Source: M3007 sp041741155 | GTDB taxonomy: Bacteria > Bacteroidota > Bacteroidia > Chitinophagales > Saprospiraceae | DNA length: 64,000 nucleotides | Direction of reading: 5' to 3' | Assembly: GCA_041741155.1 (NCBI GenBank) | Contig: JBGSKO010000213.1 | Location: 69,664 to 133,663 of the forward strand | The notes under the pieces: model-generated | What the model was told of the DNA's origin: nothing | The model's database searches: none | What the model saw: only the letters and a program-made list of their open reading frames with translations | Shown here: piece by piece, positions 59,899 to 64,000 of the stretch | How positions within the stretch are numbered: the first letter of the stretch is position 1 | How the letters are laid out: each line of letters starts with the position of its first letter | Position numbers and translations under genes: made by a program

Positions 59899-60093
59899 TT
59901 AGATGGCCAGCAGGCGCTCAATACGAGCGTGTTCTGTTTTGTCAACGATAACGCCTCCGCGCAAGTGGCGCTTCTGCTTTTTCGTTTTCGAGCTGGCGAT
60001 GTGGCGCAGCTTGGCCCGATTGCGTTTGACTTTCCCCGTACCGGTCACCGTAAAGCGTTTCTTGGCGCCCGAGTGGGTCTTCATTTTCGGCAT
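59899..60093 (-). CDS. rpmI: Large ribosomal subunit protein bL35
   Basis: 64 residues, typical for L35. The start is MPKMKTHSGAKKRFTVTGTGKVKRNRA, followed by KQKRHLRG. The frame extends upstream to 60186, but that extension overlaps a promoter (60122-60129) and a stem-loop, so ATG 60093 is chosen. It lies 115 bp downstream of infC. Confidence 0.95.
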   Translation of the reverse strand: MPKMKTHSGAKKRFTVTGTGKVKRNRAKLRHIASSKTKKQKRHLRGGVIVDKTEHARIERLLAI

Positions 60094-60121
60094 ATCAACT
60101 ATTTTTTTTAAAAATGGAGCG

Positions 60122-60129
60122 CAAAGGTA
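60122..60129 (-). promoter_or_regulatory. -7 element TACCTTTG for rpmI-rplT
   Basis: A perfect consensus followed by CGCTCC, 28 bp upstream of the rpmI start. It gives rpmI-rplT a transcript of their own and begins right after the stem-loop at 60131-60198. Confidence 0.6.
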
Positions 60130-60130
60130 A

Positions 60131-60198
60131 AGCGGACAATTTGTAAATGTGCCAAGGAGTTGATTTTTTTCCTTGCCGACAGACACAAATTATCCGCT
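60131..60198 (-). promoter_or_regulatory. Candidate regulatory RNA stem-loop between infC and rpmI
   Basis: On the minus-strand transcript AGCGGATAATTTGT pairs with ACAAATTGTCCGCT over 14 bp, all Watson-Crick but one U-G wobble. On the plus strand the same position is a C-A mismatch, so the fold is better as sense RNA. Inside lies a second stem (CAAGGA/TCCTTG) with an A-rich loop. It begins 9 bases after the infC stop. L20-type autoregulation is a plausible role; not shown. Confidence 0.4.
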
Positions 60199-60207
60199 TT
60201 AGAGCAA

Positions 60208-60978
60208 TTATTTCTTGCCGCCCGTTTTTTTCGGCGCGATGATGACCATCATGCGCTTGCCGTCCATGCGGGGCAATTGTTCCGGAGCGCCGTGTTCTTC
60301 GAGTTCTTTCAGGAATCGCAACAACAAGAGTTCGCCGCGGTCTTTAAAAACGATAGCGCGCCCGCGGAATTGAACATAAGCCTTCACCTTGTTGCCCTCC
60401 GAGAGAAAATTCTTGGCGTGGCGCAGCTTAAACTCAAAGTCGTGCTCGCCTGTTTCCGGACCAAAACGAATTTCTTTGAGCTGTTGCTTGACCGCATTTG
60501 CCTTGAGTTCCTTTTCTTTTTTCCGCTTTTGGTACAGGAACTTGTTATAGTCCACGATCCGGGCTACGGGCGGATCTGCATTTGGCGAAATTTCGACCAA
60601 ATCCAGTGTCATTTCTTCGGCCCAGGTCCGCAATTGTGTTGTCTGATATACGCCGGCTTCCACTTTCTGACCAACTGCTGTGCTGACCTCTTCGAGGTTA
60701 TCGCCCACCAAACGAAGCTCCGGCGCTCGAATATGTTCGTTGATGCGGTGTTCGGCTTGTTGTTGCCGGGGAGGAAATGGACGCCGACCACCTGCAGGAG
60801 GGCGATTGGGACCGGCGCCACCGGCGCCGGGAGGACGAGGCGGTCCACCGCCTACTGGACGATTTGGGCCGCCAGGACCTGCAGGACGAGGCGGGCCGCC
60901 GGGGCGATTCGTGCCGCCACCGCCGGGCTTTGGAGAAGAAGGTTTTAATGCCAAGTAAAAAAGTTGTTTTGTGAACAT
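60208..60978 (-). CDS. infC: Translation initiation factor IF-3 with a long Pro/Gly-rich N-terminal extension
   Basis: 256 residues against about 180 in E. coli. The canonical part begins near residue 76 (EHRINEHIRAPELRLVGDN) and includes LDLVEISPNADPPVARIVDYNKFLYQ and the C-terminal domain to EQLPRMDGKRMMVIIAPK. Before it, residues 13-72 are almost only Pro, Gly, Arg, Asn and Ala (low complexity, GGxNRPxG-like). An ATG at 60978 starts this frame and follows a promoter at 61071, so the extension seems to be real; a shorter product would need a start inside the low-complexity part, where no ATG is found. IF-3 prevents premature subunit joining and proofreads start codons. Confidence 0.93.
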   Translation of the reverse strand: MFTKQLFYLALKPSSPKPGGGGTNRPGGPPRPAGPGGPNRPVGGGPPRPPGAGGAGPNRPPAGGRRPFPPRQQQAEHRINEHIRAPELRLVGDNLEEVSTAVGQKVEAGVYQTTQLRTWAEEMTLDLVEISPNADPPVARIVDYNKFLYQKRKKEKELKANAVKQQLKEIRFGPETGEHDFEFKLRHAKNFLSEGNKVKAYVQFRGRAIVFKDRGELLLLRFLKELEEHGAPEQLPRMDGKRMMVIIAPKKTGGKK

Positions 60979-60984
60979 TTACGA

Positions 60985-61032
60985 TCCGGGTACTAACGTG
61001 CAAACGCCGGGCAAAAAAATTGGATACCCGGA
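60985..61032 (-). promoter_or_regulatory. Inverted repeat in the infC leader
   Basis: The 8-bp arms TCCGGGTA (60985-60992) and TACCCGGA (61025-61032) can fold in the leader of infC, the lower arm ending seven bases before the start codon. A weak inner pairing is possible. It may affect start-site access; this is inference. Confidence 0.3.
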
Positions 61033-61070
61033 ATCGCGACCGAATACCCAGCGCTGCATTTTAATGGACA

Positions 61071-61078
61071 CAAAAGTA
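61071..61078 (-). promoter_or_regulatory. -7 element TACTTTTG for infC
   Basis: A perfect consensus, 92 bp upstream of the infC ATG at 60978. The leader is about 85 bases. Confidence 0.5.
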
Positions 61079-61125
61079 TGTCTTGTCCACGGAAATTTGA
61101 TTTTTTTTGAAGTAGAAAAAAATTA

Positions 61126-61133
61126 TAGGTTTG
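61126..61133 (+). promoter_or_regulatory. -7 element TAGGTTTG for priA
   Basis: A perfect TAnnTTTG followed by CACCGCC, 28 bp upstream of the ATG at 61162. It is divergent from the infC promoter. Confidence 0.55.
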
Positions 61134-61161
61134 CACCGCCGTCTCCCGCCCATCATCTCCC

Positions 61162-63606
61162 ATGACCTACGCCGATATTATTCTCCCCCTTGCTCTGCCC
61201 AAACGCGCGTACACCTACACCGTGCCCGACGAACTGCTTGCAGATATCCGGCCGGGTGTGCGCGTGGAAGTGCCTTTCGGCAAAAACAAACTGTATAGCG
61301 GCATCGTGGATCGCGTACACCACGACACGCCCGACTACCGTACCCGATCAATTCTCGCCATACTGGACGAAGTAGCCGTGCTCACCGATCGCCAGCTTAA
61401 ACTCTGGGACTGGATCGCAGACTACTACTGCTGTACCCTCGGCGAGGTGATGAACGCGGCACTGCCCAGCCACCTCAAACTCGCCAGCGAAACCAGACTG
61501 GTGTTCAACCCGGCCTATGGCGACGATTTTTCCGAGCTCGACGCCGACGAATACCTGCTCGCCGAAGCAATGCTCATCCAAAGCGAGATCACCATTGACG
61601 ATGCGCGGAAAATCCTGAATAAAAAAACGGTGTTTCCTGTCGTGCAGCGCCTCCTGCTTTTGGGTGTACTCTCCCTGCGCGAGGATTTGCAGGAGAAATA
61701 CCGCCCCAAAAAGGTGCTGGCGGTGCGCCTCGCCGAGCCGTACCGCTCCAACCAGGAACTCCTGCGCCCCGTATTCGACGAACTCGCCAAACACGAACGC
61801 CAACTCGAAACCCTGCTCGCTTTCCTGCACCTCAGCCGCAGCCGCCCCTGGCTCCGCCGCCAGGAAGTACTCGACAAAGCCGGCACCTCGGAATCTACCC
61901 TGCGCACCCTGGTCAAAAAAGAAGTTCTCGAACTCTACGAGCGCGAAGTGAGCCGCATTGCCGGTTTCGAAGACGAACTCGTGGAGGCCGGCGAGCTTTC
62001 CCCCCAGCAGCACCGCGCACTTACGGAAATCCACGCCGCTTTTCGCGATAAAAACACGGTACTGCTGCATGGCGTGACCGGAAGCGGCAAAACGCGCGTC
62101 TATCTCGAACTCATGCGCGAGGTGCTGCTGCAAGGGGGACAAGTGCTGTATCTGTTGCCCGAAATAGCGCTCACCACCCAGATTATAGGCCGCCTGCAAC
62201 GCGTGTTTGGCGCCGATGCGGCGGTATATCATTCCAAAATAAACTACAATGAGCGGGTCGAAGTGTGGCGCGCGGCGGTGTCCGGCAAACCCGTCATCCT
62301 GTCGGCCCGATCGGGATTGTTCTTGCCGTTCCAAAACCTGCAACTCATTATCGTGGACGAGGAGCACGACCCGTCGTTCAAACAGTACGACCCTGCGCCC
62401 CGCTACCACGCCCGCGATACCGCCATTTATTTAGCCAACCTCTACGGCGCGAAGGTGCTGCTTGGCACGGCCACGCCGGCAATGGAAACGTACTACAATG
62501 CCCAACAGGGAAAATTCGGCCTCGTGGAAATGCCCGAACGTTTCGGCGGACTGGCGATGCCGGAAATACGGCCGGTGGACCTGCGCGAACAGCACAAGAC
62601 CAAGCAGATGCAGAGTATCTTCTCCCCTACCCTGCTCGAATCGCTCAAAACAGCCCTCGCAAACGGCGAGCAAGCGATCCTTTTCCAAAACCGACGCGGC
62701 TACTCGCCCATTCTCGAATGCCAAACCTGCGGCTGGACGGCCCAATGCCGCCACTGCGACGTGAGCCTCACGTTTCACAAACTCACCAACCGCCTGCGCT
62801 GCCACTACTGCGGCTATGTGGAGCAACCGCCCGCCGTGTGCCCTGCGTGTAGCAGCGGCAAAGTCACCCTGCTCGGCTTCGGTACTGAAAAAATCGAAGA
62901 CGAACTCAAGATTTTCCTGCCCGATGCCCGTATCGGTCGCCTCGACCTCGACACCGCCGGCACAAAGAGCAGCCTGACCACCATTCTCAACGATTTTGAG
63001 GAAAAACGCCTCGACATCCTCGTAGGTACCCAGATGGTAACCAAGGGACTGGATTTCGATAATGTGGGCATCGTGGGCGTGCTGGGCGCCGATCAGCTCA
63101 CGCGTTTCCCCGATTTCCGTGCCGGCGAACGCGCCTACCAGTTGCTCACCCAGGTGGCCGGCCGCGCAGGTCGAAAGCACAAGCGTGGGCTGGTGCTCAT
63201 TCAGGCCTGGGACCCCGCGCACCCGGTGCTGAAAGAGGTCCAGCGCGGCGATTTTCACGGCCACCTCCGGCGCGAGATGCAGGAGCGCCAGGAGTTTTTC
63301 TACCCGCCATTTTCCCGGCTCATCCACATTGCGCTGCAACACAAGGACGACAAAATCGCCTACCTCGCCGCCGATTTTTTTGCCAAAGCCCTGCGCCACA
63401 GCATGGGCAAACGCGTACTCGGCCCCGTACAGCCCCATGTACCCCGTGTGCGCAACTACTTCGGCCAGGAGATTCTGCTCAAACTGGAAAAATCGGCGCC
63501 CGTGCTCCGGGCTGCCAAAGACCTGATCTTGAAAACCGCCGAGGCCGTGACGAGCAAACCCGGCTGGGGGCAGGTGCGCGTAGCCGTGGATGTGGATCCG
63601 GTGTGA
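61162..63606 (+). CDS. priA: Primosomal helicase PriA
   Basis: 814 residues. The N-terminal 3'-DNA-binding domain starts YADIILPLALPKRAYTYTVP. Walker A is GVTGSGKTRVYLEL (about 304-313) and Walker B is the DEEH box in IIVDEEHDPSFKQYDP. The zinc domain (about 520-560) has cysteine pairs in CQTCGWTAQCRHC, RCHYCG and CPACSSG. The C-terminal helicase segments include LVGTQMVTKGLDFDNV and QVAGRAGR. It restarts stalled replication forks by loading the replicative helicase. Its start follows a -7 element at 61126. Confidence 0.96.
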   Translation: MTYADIILPLALPKRAYTYTVPDELLADIRPGVRVEVPFGKNKLYSGIVDRVHHDTPDYRTRSILAILDEVAVLTDRQLKLWDWIADYYCCTLGEVMNAALPSHLKLASETRLVFNPAYGDDFSELDADEYLLAEAMLIQSEITIDDARKILNKKTVFPVVQRLLLLGVLSLREDLQEKYRPKKVLAVRLAEPYRSNQELLRPVFDELAKHERQLETLLAFLHLSRSRPWLRRQEVLDKAGTSESTLRTLVKKEVLELYEREVSRIAGFEDELVEAGELSPQQHRALTEIHAAFRDKNTVLLHGVTGSGKTRVYLELMREVLLQGGQVLYLLPEIALTTQIIGRLQRVFGADAAVYHSKINYNERVEVWRAAVSGKPVILSARSGLFLPFQNLQLIIVDEEHDPSFKQYDPAPRYHARDTAIYLANLYGAKVLLGTATPAMETYYNAQQGKFGLVEMPERFGGLAMPEIRPVDLREQHKTKQMQSIFSPTLLESLKTALANGEQAILFQNRRGYSPILECQTCGWTAQCRHCDVSLTFHKLTNRLRCHYCGYVEQPPAVCPACSSGKVTLLGFGTEKIEDELKIFLPDARIGRLDLDTAGTKSSLTTILNDFEEKRLDILVGTQMVTKGLDFDNVGIVGVLGADQLTRFPDFRAGERAYQLLTQVAGRAGRKHKRGLVLIQAWDPAHPVLKEVQRGDFHGHLRREMQERQEFFYPPFSRLIHIALQHKDDKIAYLAADFFAKALRHSMGKRVLGPVQPHVPRVRNYFGQEILLKLEKSAPVLRAAKDLILKTAEAVTSKPGWGQVRVAVDVDPV

Positions 63607-64000
63607 GGGTGGCACTTTCACACTCCGAAACGCCTGCTTCACCCGCGATACCGGTGTATCCACGAAGTGCGCCAAAATTGGCATTACTTCTTCAAGACAT
63701 TTTTGGATTATTCTGCCTACACTTGCTATCGCATTTATGCTTCCGGCCAGAAGTCTGCTAATCCCCAATTTTTTTGCTGTTTCCGTACCCTTTTGTGATT
63801 GGTCGCTTTCCGGTTTGTTGTGCTCCTGTGCGGCAGATCGGGTGTTACTTTTTTCTCACAGTAAGTACGTGGACAAAATTATTTAATAAAATTAAATTCA
63901 CTGAATTGAATAAACAGGTCTTTACCGACGGCCCCCAAAGCCAGTACTGTTGCCAAAAATAGCGATTGACTGCTGATGTAGTCCTCTGGCTTTAGCCAAC
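63607..64000. other. Intergenic region at right edge, no gene supported
   Basis: Nothing after the priA stop has protein-like composition in any frame. The last 84 bases hold palindromes (see the repeat entry). A frame of 98 codons starting inside priA shows no motif and is rejected. Confidence 0.5.
63917..64000. repeat. Clustered short palindromes, possible REP-like element cut by the edge
   Basis: GGTCTTTACC (63917-63926) and TGGCTTTAGCCA (63987-63998) are both imperfect palindromes with a CTTTA-like centre, and GGCCCCCAAAGCC lies between them. The structure continues beyond the window. Confidence 0.45.

Noticed and set aside
60094..60186. N-terminal extension of bL35
   Set aside because: It covers a promoter and the regulatory stem-loop, and L35 is normally 64-66 residues long.
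62431..63768. Long open frame antisense to priA (445 codons)
   Set aside because: It mirrors the priA codon pattern, lacks protein motifs, and priA is certain in the other strand.
63590..63886. 98-codon frame after priA
   Set aside because: It starts inside priA, is rich in rare residues and has no motif; treated as noise.
1..64000. CRISPR array, insertion sequence, integrase or toxin-antitoxin pair
   Set aside because: No evenly spaced direct repeats, no transposase or integrase motif, and no paired small genes with such features were seen.

Overview
The window is ordinary chromosome of a Bacteroidota bacterium, most likely of the Saprospiria/Haliscomenobacter-Lewinella type; this is inferred and the genus is not determined. 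The evidence is: (i) six secreted proteins end in type IX secretion (T9SS) sorting domains; (ii) at least 22 sites match the Bacteroidota -7 promoter element TAnnTTTG, and genes lack obvious Shine-Dalgarno sequences; (iii) there are futalosine-pathway menaquinone genes, a SusC-like outer-membrane barrel protein and a short Bacteroidota-type arginine decarboxylase; (iv) two exported proteins carry the dockerin-like motif with PLNGVSTFDL that I associate with Saprospiraceae. Gene density is high, with several convergent pairs separated by 0-8 bp.

Layout. 1-7972 (minus): three signal-peptide-less genes in one direction, namely an unrecognised 1850-residue protein, a phage tail-collar/fibre-like protein and a gene running off the left edge. 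This is the most unusual block and looks like the border of a phage-tail-derived or otherwise undescribed particle locus. 8194-14786: arginine decarboxylase, a DEDDh exonuclease, a glycosyltransferase, a YfhO-like membrane protein and a serine esterase. 14971-16295: three small exported proteins. 16484-18550: a helix-hairpin-helix/outer-membrane protein. 18552-21627 (minus): nfuA-like gene, msrA, mqnA, mqnE. 21706-26499: glycosyltransferase, small DNA-binding-like protein, trmN6-like methyltransferase, phospholipase-D-like T9SS cargo, yggS. 26603-31531: a 1642-residue adhesin with nested repeats. 31593-31664: tRNA-Arg(CCG). 31728-33400: two plsC paralogues and a 33-residue lipoprotein. 33727-36902: AP2/HNH-like protein, miaE, SpoU methylase, aspartate kinase.

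37055-47177: TonB-type barrel receptor, ruvB, and two large T9SS cargo proteins that share a dockerin-like/cohesin-like/sorting-domain architecture. 47185-56219: serine beta-lactamase-like hydrolase, SH3-type proteins, a Cys/Met-metabolism PLP enzyme, TPR protein, SulP transporter with a small His-rich partner, and an MDR reductase. 56268-59138: two more T9SS cargo proteins. 59400-60978: the infC-rpmI-rplT operon. 61162-63606: priA. The right edge enters a palindromic repeat.

How the genes work together: mqnE-mqnA make early menaquinone intermediates. infC-rpmI-rplT is the classic translation operon, with a candidate sense-strand RNA stem-loop between infC and rpmI. miaE and the SpoU methylase are divergent RNA-modification genes with mirror-image promoters. 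The T9SS cargo genes are scattered, and no T9SS machinery gene is visible. No CRISPR array, insertion sequence or integrase was seen.
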